Shown: one piece after another, positions 1 to 5,193 of the stretch
Numbering within the stretch: position 1 is the stretch's first letter
Layout: each line of letters starts with the position of its first letter
Source of the DNA: Clostridiales bacterium
GTDB lineage: Bacteria > Bacillota > Clostridia > Christensenellales > CAG-138
Length of the DNA: 6,139 bases
Direction of reading: 5' to 3'
NCBI GenBank assembly: GCA_012511925.1
Contig: JAAZFD010000199.1
Span: 1 to 6,139, forward strand
Made by a program: the position numbers and the translations under genes
Notes under the pieces: generated by a model
What the model was told of the DNA's origin: nothing
Databases searched by the model: none
Seen by the model: only the letters and a program-made list of their open reading frames with translations

Positions 1-2
1 AC

Positions 3-212
3 AACACAATCATTGTGGCGCTATTCTCATTCGCAGGAACGGTTATGGGAAGCATAGCAGGCATATTGACTGCAAACAAGCTAACAACTTTCAGGCTCAA
101 CAAACTTGAGCAGAAAGTAGATAAGCACAACAATGTAATAGAGCGCCTATACATAGTAGAGGAACGCTCGAAATCAAACTCGCATAGAATAGATAATCTT
201 GAAACCAAATAG
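3..212 (+). CDS. Small phage membrane/coiled-coil protein next to holin (5' partial)
   Basis: The frame is open to the left edge of the window. The first possible start inside is a GTG at 15, but the residues before it (N-T-I-I-V) continue the hydrophobic segment, so the true start is probably outside. The visible product has an N-terminal membrane helix (I-V-A-L-F-S-F-A-G to G-I-L-T-A-N) followed by a charged, heptad-like stretch beginning at L-E-Q-K-V-D-K-H-N-N and running to I-D-N-L-E at the C terminus, which looks like a short coiled coil. This one-helix plus coiled-coil plan, with the K-H-N-N-V-I-E-R motif, resembles small proteins encoded just before holins in Firmicutes phages and prophages (XhlA-like in layout). 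The stop codon overlaps the holin RBS, so the two genes form one lysis-module operon. Its exact role is not known; helping holin function at the membrane is an inference. Confidence 0.72.
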   Translation, partial: NTIIVALFSFAGTVMGSIAGILTANKLTTFRLNKLEQKVDKHNNVIERLYIVEERSKSNSHRIDNLETK

Positions 213-216
213 GAGG
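211..216 (+). promoter_or_regulatory. Ribosome binding site of holin, overlapping upstream stop
   Basis: AGGAGG lies 4 bases before the ATG at 221 and shares its first two bases with the TAG stop (210-212) of the upstream gene. This arrangement suggests translational coupling and fixes the holin start. Confidence 0.75.
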
Positions 217-220
217 AAGT

Positions 221-415
221 ATGAAAACACAAAGCAGAAACAAAAGCATACTGTTTTGGATAGGTATGCTAAGCGCAGTATTCACAGCAATAGTAAACGC
301 AGGAGTAACAGCAGGGGTAACAATGCCATGGTATGTAGGCGCTATCGGTGTTGGGCTCTCAACCGTACTCATATACTGCAATGGGAATAATCCGAGTATT
401 GCGGATAGGTATTGA
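221..415 (+). CDS. Phage holin (small, phi-LC3/LLH-like)
   Basis: This 64-residue protein begins with a short basic tail (M-K-T-Q-S-R-N-K-S). It then has two hydrophobic segments, about residues 10-32 (I-L-F-W-I-G-M-L-S-A-V onward) and 36-52 (P-W-Y-V-G-A-I-G-V-G-L-S-T-V-L-I-Y), and ends N-G-N-N-P-S-I-A-D-R-Y. Size, the R-N-K-x-x-F-W motif, two helices and the N-N-P-S tail fit the small class II type holins of Gram-positive phages, which form membrane lesions that time lysis. It follows a coiled-coil membrane protein and precedes a terminator. No endolysin gene follows it in this window; one may lie upstream or have been lost. Holin families are diverse, so the family assignment is moderate while the general holin call is fairly secure. 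Confidence 0.75.
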   Translation: MKTQSRNKSILFWIGMLSAVFTAIVNAGVTAGVTMPWYVGAIGVGLSTVLIYCNGNNPSIADRY

Positions 416-431
416 GTGAAGCTAATATAAG

Positions 432-466
432 AAAACCCCTTTACCTGAGTATGATAGAGGGGTTTT
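432..466 (+). terminator. Rho-independent terminator closing the phage lysis operon
   Basis: AAAACCCCT (432-440) pairs perfectly with AGGGGTTTT (458-466). The stem extends to about 12 pairs (432-443 with 455-466, one G-U), leaving an 11-base loop. It starts 17 bases after the holin stop. The A and T tracts at the two ends mean it could also stop minus-strand transcription coming from the Rhs remnant, so a bidirectional role is possible. Confidence 0.85.
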
Positions 467-500
467 GGTTTAGCGTTTTGTATCAGCGATTGAACTGTAC

Positions 501-784
501 CTATATCATTCCCTGCAATTCGCAATAGCCGTTTTCTTCACTGTTGCTTGAAAACTCCTTTGCTCATTGGTCTTTCGACTCGCTCTATCCGCCACTGGCG
601 GCGCTTCGGCTACGACCATTTATTTAATAGTAGTAGCGGTATGAGCCGATAAACACGCTTACAACATTTGCCGTTAGCGTCATATGAGAATGTCAAGGTG
701 GTAGTGCCGTCGGATTGACCTATCAGCAAGTTTCCATCCCAAGTATACGATGTTACTGCACCGCCTGTCAAGTTTTTTGTTGTC
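501..784 (-). pseudogene. Degenerate Rhs/YD-repeat fragment, repeat copy 1
   Basis: On the minus strand this stretch encodes a piece of YD-repeat sequence, for example Y-T-W-D-G-N-L-L-I-G-Q-S-D-G-T-T and S-Y-D-A-N-G. It aligns end to end with 2527-2809 at roughly 90 % identity with a single one-base indel, the extra G at 670, which shifts the frame. The frame is further destroyed by a TAA after R-Y-Y-Y and by the 98-base insertion at 529-626. The fragment is far too short to be an Rhs protein and has no start, so it is a remnant. It lies directly downstream of the lipoprotein gene on the same strand. Displaced rhs fragments behind an immunity-like gene are a known feature of Rhs/WapA loci. 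Confidence 0.8.
529..626. repeat. 98-bp inserted element, copy 1
   Basis: This block interrupts the YD-repeat coding sequence between the Y-Y-Y codons and the codons for a degenerate L-R-N-x-Q-G-D-I motif. It is bounded on both sides by ATAG (525-528 and 627-630, plus strand), a possible 4-base target duplication. It contains the palindrome CCGCCACTGGCGG at 588-600 and flanking TGGTC/GACCA inverted arms. A same-sized copy lies at 2555-2652. No terminal inverted repeats or coding sequence of note are visible. Confidence 0.5.
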
Positions 785-797
785 TAGATCATTTGAT

Positions 798-823
798 GCT
801 CCACCCCCATATGGGGGTGGAGC
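798..823. repeat. Perfect 26-bp palindrome (GC-rich hairpin)
   Basis: GCTCCACCCCCAT is followed immediately by its exact reverse complement, giving two 13-base arms with no spacer. It lies 27 bases past the lipoprotein stop on the minus strand and 14 bases from the edge of repeat copy 1. A transcript would fold into a strong hairpin, but neither side has a T tract, so it is not a textbook rho-independent terminator. It could be an RNA 3'-end stabiliser, a recombination or binding site, or a terminator of atypical form. Confidence 0.6.
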
Positions 824-850
824 TAAGTATGCTAGTAGGTTGTAGGGTCA

Positions 851-1723
851 TCAGTAGGTTAGTAGCGGTAGTTGTTCAATAAAATCGTCTAAGACTCCGT
901 CAATGTACGTGATAACATACGTGTTTCTTGCATCTTCGGCAAGTACGAACCTACGTCCTACCGCAAATGTTTTGGCGTATATTTCTGACGATTCACATAG
1001 TTTAACGTAGTCAGGGGCATCTAATTTTTCGAAGTAAGTACTTATTGAGCATACTATCATCCCATCCATCCTTGTGACAAAATGCGATATATGCGTTCTT
1101 TTAGAATAGTATGGTTCATGCACTACAAACCCGTTTGCCGTCAGGTATGCTGTCAAATCATCTATCTGCAATTCCCTAACATCAGTGTCAACATAATTAG
1201 ATTTATCAGGCACTGATATTACATCAGGCACTTCAAGTCCTGCTGTCAACAGTAAGTAACGGAGCAAAGTACTGGAGCCGTACACAATCTGATTGCCAAC
1301 TCGTGCGCAAGAATCAAAGAACAGTTCCTTAAACGTTCTATTGACAATAACATCACATTCTTCTCCGCGAACCGCACAAGCATAGGCTCGCTCGGCTTCA
1401 TTTTCAGTATCAAGCTCTTTTACAGTTACTGACTCCCCAGTTTGGAATTCGTATATGCTGAATACGCCCACGACTGAGTCGGTTTCAGGACTTAGTTCAA
1501 CTATCAAATAATCACTTGCTTCAAACACAGGAATAAAATCCCGCAAACATATTTCATTGTTATATTCTCGACAAATAGCCCATGCATAATCAATCGTCTC
1601 GGGTTTAAATTCTGTAACTGTAGGTGTTTCAATAGGTGTTTCAATGATTGAAATCAAACTACAACCTGAAAAAGCTAGTAAAGCACATAACCCAACAATG
1701 CAAATGGATAATGTAAGTCTCAT
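851..1723 (-). CDS. Predicted lipoprotein; candidate immunity/accessory protein of the Rhs tip
   Basis: The product is 290 residues. The N terminus is a lipoprotein signal: M-R-L, a hydrophobic stretch (residues 3-18), then F-S-G-C with the lipidated Cys at 21. After processing it would be anchored on the outer face of the membrane, with a short linker containing a duplicated I-E-T-P. The rest is acidic and mixed alpha/beta, with seven further Cys (51, 59, 116, 123, 139, 225, 243), unusual for an exposed Gram-positive protein. I recognise no domain family. The ATG at 1723 is fixed by AAGGAG (1735-1730), which overlaps the TAA of the Rhs-tip gene, so the two are likely co-translated. Genes directly after an Rhs tip are often immunity proteins; a surface lipoprotein in that role would imply a toxin acting at the cell envelope. 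That function is inference. Confidence 0.75.
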   Translation of the reverse strand: MRLTLSICIVGLCALLAFSGCSLISIIETPIETPTVTEFKPETIDYAWAICREYNNEICLRDFIPVFEASDYLIVELSPETDSVVGVFSIYEFQTGESVTVKELDTENEAERAYACAVRGEECDVIVNRTFKELFFDSCARVGNQIVYGSSTLLRYLLLTAGLEVPDVISVPDKSNYVDTDVRELQIDDLTAYLTANGFVVHEPYYSKRTHISHFVTRMDGMIVCSISTYFEKLDAPDYVKLCESSEIYAKTFAVGRRFVLAEDARNTYVITYIDGVLDDFIEQLPLLTY

Positions 1724-1733
1724 AGAGTTCTCC

Positions 1734-2315
1734 TTATTGGCATAGGTTTTTAAACTGCGACCATGCGCGTTGGTAGATATTCACAGCGTTTTTCAAAATA
1801 CTCCCTGCCGCCTTATTTTGAATGCAATTCATAGTATGACTAAGCACATCAAAATTACGAACATATTCGATGTCCTGCGCTGTGATCATGCTGCTTTCTT
1901 TGGCGAGGATTTCTCCAAGATATGTATAGTCGTCAGTGGAGCCAAGACTCTTCAGGTTGTTAGCCTGCCTTTCGCATTCACCAGCGTATTCCGAAGGAGA
2001 TTCGTACAAGCCGATGTTAACAACCTGATATTTTGAACCCATCATCGCTAAACCCATAACATTGATCACGTGAGTGCTTTTTAGCATCTCCATTTTATCT
2101 GGAACATTAAAAATTGAATCATATACATCAACTGCAGTATCGGCAATGTCTTTTGCCTTCAAAGCCGCAGTAATAACCGCTGCAGCTGCAACAACAATTA
2201 AAGCAACCGTAGCAAATGCAATCTGCCCACCATTATCGCTCATATTCACCGGATTATTAAGACAATACGCATACATATTATGCCCGATAATCCCTTGCCC
2301 TGTGGAAACCAACAC
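1734..2315 (-). CDS. Rhs repeat-associated core end plus variable C-terminal tip (start lost)
   Basis: The coordinates give the longest frame with a start (GTG at 2315), but that codon lies inside the conserved core (I-S-P-D-V-L-V-S). In-frame Rhs homology extends upstream to about 2531: V-V-A-Y-T-Y-D-T-W-G-K-L, F-R-Y-R-G-Y-Y-Y-D, Y-Y-L-Q-S-R-Y-Y-D-P and G-R-F-I-S-P-D. This is the hallmark Rhs core ending, closed by H-N-M-Y-A-Y-C-L-N-N-P-V-N-M-S-D-N-G-G. Beyond it is a tip of about 160 residues with a hydrophobic segment (about residues 32-52 of this frame) and a mostly helical tail ending S-Q-F-K-N-L-C-Q. I recognise no toxin catalytic motif in the tip. No usable start lies in frame before 2315, since a frameshift and stops precede it, so this is probably a silent 3' end of a former wapA/rhs-like gene. 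The lipoprotein gene follows after 10 bases. Confidence 0.72.
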   Translation of the reverse strand: MLVSTGQGIIGHNMYAYCLNNPVNMSDNGGQIAFATVALIVVAAAAVITAALKAKDIADTAVDVYDSIFNVPDKMEMLKSTHVINVMGLAMMGSKYQVVNIGLYESPSEYAGECERQANNLKSLGSTDDYTYLGEILAKESSMITAQDIEYVRNFDVLSHTMNCIQNKAAGSILKNAVNIYQRAWSQFKNLCQ

Positions 2316-2526
2316 ATCGGGGCTAATGAATCTGCCTGTAGTGGGGTCGTAGTATCTTGATTGCAGGTAGTAGAAGCCTGTTTCGTTGTCGTAATAGTAG
2401 CCACGATAGCGGAATGGGTTTTGCTCTCCGATTGTGCCTGCGAGTGAACCTGTTACTGAAAGTAGTTTGCCCCATGTATCGTATGTGTAGGCGACTACCT
2501 GTGTCCGCTTGAGTTTATGATACCTA

Positions 2527-2809
2527 CTATATCATTTGGTTCAATTCGCAATAGTCGTATTCTTCACTTCCGTTTGAAAACTCCTTTGCTCATTGGTCTT
2601 TCGACTCGCTCTATCCGCCACTGGCGGCGCTTCAGCCACGACCATTTATTTGATAGTAGTAGCAGTATGAGCCGTTAAACACGCTTACAACATTTCCGTT
2701 AGCGTCATATGAGAATGTCAAGGTAGTAGTGCCGTCGAATTGACCTATCAGCAAGTTTCCATCCCAAGTATACTTTGTTACCTTGCTACCTGTCAAGGTT
2801 TTTGTTGTA
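2527..2809 (-). repeat. YD-repeat direct repeat, copy 2
   Basis: This is the partner of 501-784, in the same orientation, about 283 bases with roughly 27 differences and one indel. It sits inside the Rhs remnant and, unlike copy 1, keeps its reading frame up to the insertion. The two copies flank about 1.74 kb holding the Rhs core end, the tip and the lipoprotein. Recombination between them would delete or exchange that cassette. Confidence 0.85.
2555..2652. repeat. 98-bp inserted element, copy 2
   Basis: Same length, position within the YD-repeat and flanking ATAG tetranucleotides (2551-2554 and 2653-2656) as copy 1. The central 60 or so bases, with the CCGCCACTGGCGG palindrome (2614-2626), are nearly identical between copies, while the outer 20 bases near 2555-2575 differ more. 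It introduces the TGA that ends the upstream YD-repeat frame. Confidence 0.5.
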
Positions 2810-3028
2810 CGTAATCCGTTATCATCATATGCATATGATGATACGAACGAGATAGGCGATCGGTTCATGATGCCTGATAGCTCTTTACCCTCCCAAGTGA
2901 AGTTATAATTTCCATAGGTGGTCGGGTTGCCGTAGTTGTCATATTCAATATGTCAAGCCCATTGGACTTACCTCAATCCCAAAAACGAACACTTCATAAA
3001 CACACAGACTACGAACAGCCTTTACCAG

Positions 3029-3057
3029 ATAATAGTAGGTTTGAAATGCTTTGTCAA
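3029..3057 (-). promoter_or_regulatory. Near-consensus sigma-A promoter toward the Rhs remnant
   Basis: On the minus strand TTGACA (3057-3052) is followed after exactly 17 bases by TATTAT (3034-3029), one mismatch from the ideal -10. The predicted start is near 3022. The transcript would reach the Rhs remnant at about 2951. The only ATG just downstream (near 2963) opens a five-codon frame ending in TGA, so no Rhs start follows it. Confidence 0.6.
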
Positions 3058-3101
3058 TAGTAAAACAAATACTCCAATTACACACTTTTATCAAACTTAT
3101 T

Positions 3102-3123
3102 ATCTGATTTGTGCATATCAGAT
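3102..3123. repeat. Short inverted repeat (7-bp arms)
   Basis: ATCTGAT (3102-3108) and ATCAGAT (3117-3123) are separated by 8 bases. It lies between the ABC operon end and the promoter at 3029-3057, where it could be an operator for that promoter or a weak 3' hairpin of the operon. It has no T tract and low GC, so either role is tentative. Confidence 0.3.
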
Positions 3124-3197
3124 TGAATAATCAAAAACGGCGGACTTCTTTATTTAGCAAGCATACAAATATGTTAGTGGTATTAATAATCACGCCA

Positions 3198-4517
3198 TCA
3201 TTCCTCCCTTTTACCGCCCCCATACATAACCATCTTCAACCTTCTCTGATAGCTAGTTACAACAATTACAGCAACGGCAATAGCGATAACGGCTATTCCC
3301 ACAATAACGCTAACATACCATTGGCTTATAGGCGGTGCCGCAACCTCTTGCTCTGACGGTTGCGCTTTGTCTGTTTCTGCAGCAGGCTCTACAATATCTG
3401 TGTTCAAGTCAACAGTTTGGGTGTGTTCTGCACCGGTTATATCAAAGTAGGAGATTGTAAGTGCACCTGTTGCTGCACCAAAAAGATTATTCCCCGAAAG
3501 CGTTCCGATAAAAACCTTCATTTCGCCATAACCAGTTTCACCTGCTGGCACTTCGCCAATGAATAGTGAAGAACCGAACAGTCCATCCACATTCAACCTG
3601 CAAGTGATTCGATATATTGGAGATTTACCAGTGTTAAGTATGCTTATCGGTAGAACGACCGACTCACCTGATTCAGCAGAAGTAGGAAACATAATCTCAT
3701 CGATTGAAATTTCTGTAGGTTGATTTACCTTTATGGTTAACACCTTCGTTAGCGTGTAGAGATTTCCTTGTGCATCTGAATATTCAAGCGTTATCGTGTA
3801 ACTTTGATTTCCTGCAAGCGCATCTGGCGAGACATTAAACTTTAAGTCTATCTGCTTGCTTTTCCCCTCGTTAATATTATCGATAATAATCGTATTTAAT
3901 GATTTTGAGGGAACGATTGAAGGGTCGTCTTCCATGCCAGAGTAGGTGAGTTTAACATTTTCGGCCATTTGACCGCCTATGTTCTTGATTGTAACGGTAG
4001 AGCTAAACTCATCTCCGCCATTAACGATTTCGGGTTCGTTTTTATATTCAGAAATTAATAACTCCGGTGTCCTTATGGGGTTTGCATCGGTAATACTTAC
4101 AAAAACGGTAAAAGCCTGTGTTTGCGCTACTTCATTTGTTATATATTCGACATTAAATTTCACCGGATATAATCCGTTTTGCCTATCAGTTTTGAGCGGA
4201 AGTACAAGCTTTACAAGGTAAACTCCATTGTTCTTTTTAACATCGAATCGGTAGTTCGCATAAATAAAAGGACTTTCTGTATCAATCTCGGGAGTTACTG
4301 TAATTGTGTTTCCTGTAGTTTCACCTACAAGGGGCAGAACTATTGTGGCTTTGCCGTTTTTTACAGTAGGAACATAGCCGTTTGAGTAGCTTTTCTCCAT
4401 ATCTGTGTATGCCTTAGTAGTTTCGATTGATAGCTTGTTGTTACTATCAGCAAGCGAAGTAATTCCAATCGGAAGTATAAGCAAGGTCAATAAAATTATT
4501 ACAAGTGTGTTTTTCAT
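3198..4517 (-). CDS. Secreted, C-terminally membrane-anchored CARDB/COG1361-like protein of ABC operon
   Basis: The start at 4517 (439 residues) is preferred over the longer frame reaching 4586. It is preceded by a GGTGG-type RBS, begins a clean signal peptide (M-K-N then hydrophobic residues 5-19, likely cleavage after A23), and avoids overlap with the ATPase gene ending at 4532. The mature part is beta-rich. Residues about 150-265 (T-V-T-I-K-N-I-G-G-Q-M-A-E-N-V-K-L) and 268-375 (L-P-I-S-I-L-N-T-G-K-S-P-I-Y) each have the N-x-G type strand pattern of CARDB/COG1361 Ig-like domains. A linker rich in A, E and P leads to one helix (about 402-421) and a basic tail (Q-R-R-L-K). It would stand on the outer face with a short cytosolic tail. 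As the last gene of the operon it is probably an extracellular partner of the transporter; the ligand is unknown. Confidence 0.78.
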   Translation of the reverse strand: MKNTLVIILLTLLILPIGITSLADSNNKLSIETTKAYTDMEKSYSNGYVPTVKNGKATIVLPLVGETTGNTITVTPEIDTESPFIYANYRFDVKKNNGVYLVKLVLPLKTDRQNGLYPVKFNVEYITNEVAQTQAFTVFVSITDANPIRTPELLISEYKNEPEIVNGGDEFSSTVTIKNIGGQMAENVKLTYSGMEDDPSIVPSKSLNTIIIDNINEGKSKQIDLKFNVSPDALAGNQSYTITLEYSDAQGNLYTLTKVLTIKVNQPTEISIDEIMFPTSAESGESVVLPISILNTGKSPIYRITCRLNVDGLFGSSLFIGEVPAGETGYGEMKVFIGTLSGNNLFGAATGALTISYFDITGAEHTQTVDLNTDIVEPAAETDKAQPSEQEVAAPPISQWYVSVIVGIAVIAIAVAVIVVTSYQRRLKMVMYGGGKREE

Positions 4518-4531
4518 TTTAATCCACCAAA

Positions 4532-5179
4532 TCATTCTTTTATCATGGTCATAACGCCTGCGTCCATCTCGCAGACAGTGTCGCATAGCTCGTCAATATC
4601 AGCAACATTATGACTTGCTATGAGTATTGTGCGACCATCATTTTTTAGTTTCAAAAACTGTTCACGCATATATTTAACGGCATGCTTATCAAGACCGTTC
4701 ATAGGCTCATCGAGTATCATTAGTGCAGGCGACTCCATTATTGCCTGTGCTATGCCTAATCGCTGACGCATACCAAGTGAGTATTTACCAACGGGCTTTT
4801 TCATAGCTGGGTCAAGTCCTACCAAGTTCATGGTTTGAGCAATCCTATCGGGCGTGATTTTCTTTTGTAAAGATGCGAGAATTTCGAGATTCTTCATTCC
4901 GCTGTATTGAGGCAGAAAACCAGGTGCTTCGATTATTATTCCGATATCCTTGGGAAAGTCCACATCAACACCTATGCGCTTGCCATCAACGGTAATTTTC
5001 CCTTCGGTTGGTTGTAAAAAACCGCAAATGCACTTGAACATAACCGTTTTGCCTGAACCGTTGTTGCCAACTATACCATGTATCTTTCCACGCTCAAAGC
5101 TCCGTGTTATTGATTTCAACACACGGTCCTTTCCAAAGTCCATTGAAAGGTTTTCTATTGCTATACATATATCACTCAT
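4532..5179 (-). CDS. ABC transporter ATP-binding protein (BcrA-type)
   Basis: A complete 215-residue nucleotide-binding subunit that would power the adjacent permease. Walker A is G-N-N-G-S-G-K-T (38-45), the signature is Y-S-L-G-M-R-Q-R (133-140), Walker B is L-M-I-L-D-E-P (153-159) with D-loop G-L-D (162-164), and the switch His is H190 in I-A-S-H-N. Where most ABC ATPases have the Q-loop Gln, this has Glu84 (I-I-I-E-A-P-G-F), the 'E-loop' typical of lantibiotic-immunity and bacitracin-type exporters. At 215 residues it is shorter than many BcrA relatives (about 300) and lacks their C-terminal extension. AGGAGGG (5194-5188) precedes the ATG and overlaps the permease stop, so translation is coupled. 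The exported substrate cannot be told from sequence; a peptide or antibiotic is inference. Confidence 0.92.
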   Translation of the reverse strand: MSDICIAIENLSMDFGKDRVLKSITRSFERGKIHGIVGNNGSGKTVMFKCICGFLQPTEGKITVDGKRIGVDVDFPKDIGIIIEAPGFLPQYSGMKNLEILASLQKKITPDRIAQTMNLVGLDPAMKKPVGKYSLGMRQRLGIAQAIMESPALMILDEPMNGLDKHAVKYMREQFLKLKNDGRTILIASHNVADIDELCDTVCEMDAGVMTMIKE

Positions 5180-5193
5180 ACTTGCTGCCCTCC

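Larger units (their letters stand above)
2316..2955 (-). pseudogene. 5'-truncated, interrupted Rhs/YD-repeat segment
   Basis: Translated on the minus strand, this carries YD-repeat sequence: Y-D-N-Y-G-N-P-T-T-Y-G-N-Y from about 2943, then Y-A-Y-D-D-N-G-L-R-T-T-K, Y-T-W-D-G-N-L-L-I-G-Q, and S-Y-D-A-N-G-N-V-V-S-V. The frame is open from 2951 to a TGA at 2632-2634 inside the 98-base insertion. The first in-frame ATG is at 2868, in mid-repeat, and just upstream of the homology is an in-frame TGA at about 2952-2954, so the N-terminal bulk of the protein is missing. After the insertion the frame reads D-I-V-G-I-I-N-S-S-G and meets TAG at about 2502. One missing base in the G codon near 2505-2507 would restore T-Q-V-V-A-Y-T-Y-D in the tip frame. 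Full Rhs/WapA proteins exceed 1000 residues; here only the last 400 or so codons remain. Confidence 0.78.
2956..3197. other. Intergenic region between Rhs remnant and ABC operon
   Basis: About 240 AT-rich bases with no convincing gene. It holds a promoter on the minus strand (3029-3057) and a 7-bp inverted repeat (3102-3123). I see no classical rho-independent terminator for the ABC operon that ends at 3198, so read-through into the Rhs remnant cannot be excluded. Confidence 0.6.

Noticed and set aside
199..390. Plus-strand open frame overlapping the holin
   Set aside because: It is out of frame with the holin, which has the AGGAGG and membrane helices; the alternative product is very basic and unlike a protein.
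97..525. 142-residue minus-strand open frame across the phage genes
   Set aside because: It lies antisense to the holin and its partner, both of which have proper RBSs and family-like features. Its last-listed start falls in the Rhs remnant, so it is a chance frame.
543..577. Nine-codon frame starting M-S-K-G-V-F-K on the minus strand within the 98-bp element, present in both copies
   Set aside because: Its last codons differ in the two copies by non-synonymous changes and it has no good RBS, so similarity is explained by the DNA repeat alone.
501..630. CRISPR array or tandem repeat
   Set aside because: The repeat occurs only twice, about 2 kb apart, and is explained by Rhs duplication.
1770..2352. 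Plus-strand open frames opposite the Rhs tip
   Set aside because: They have no RBS and lie antisense to recognisable Rhs core sequence.
3102..3200. Rho-independent terminator for the ABC operon
   Set aside because: The only hairpins found have short AT-rich stems without a T tract on the right side.
2936..3356. Two plus-strand open frames near the intergenic region
   Set aside because: They lack RBSs, have biased composition, and one runs antisense into the CARDB-like gene.
4518..4586. Longer start for the CARDB-like protein (23 extra residues)
   Set aside because: The extension is basic, overlaps the end of the ATPase gene in another frame, and would bury the signal peptide.
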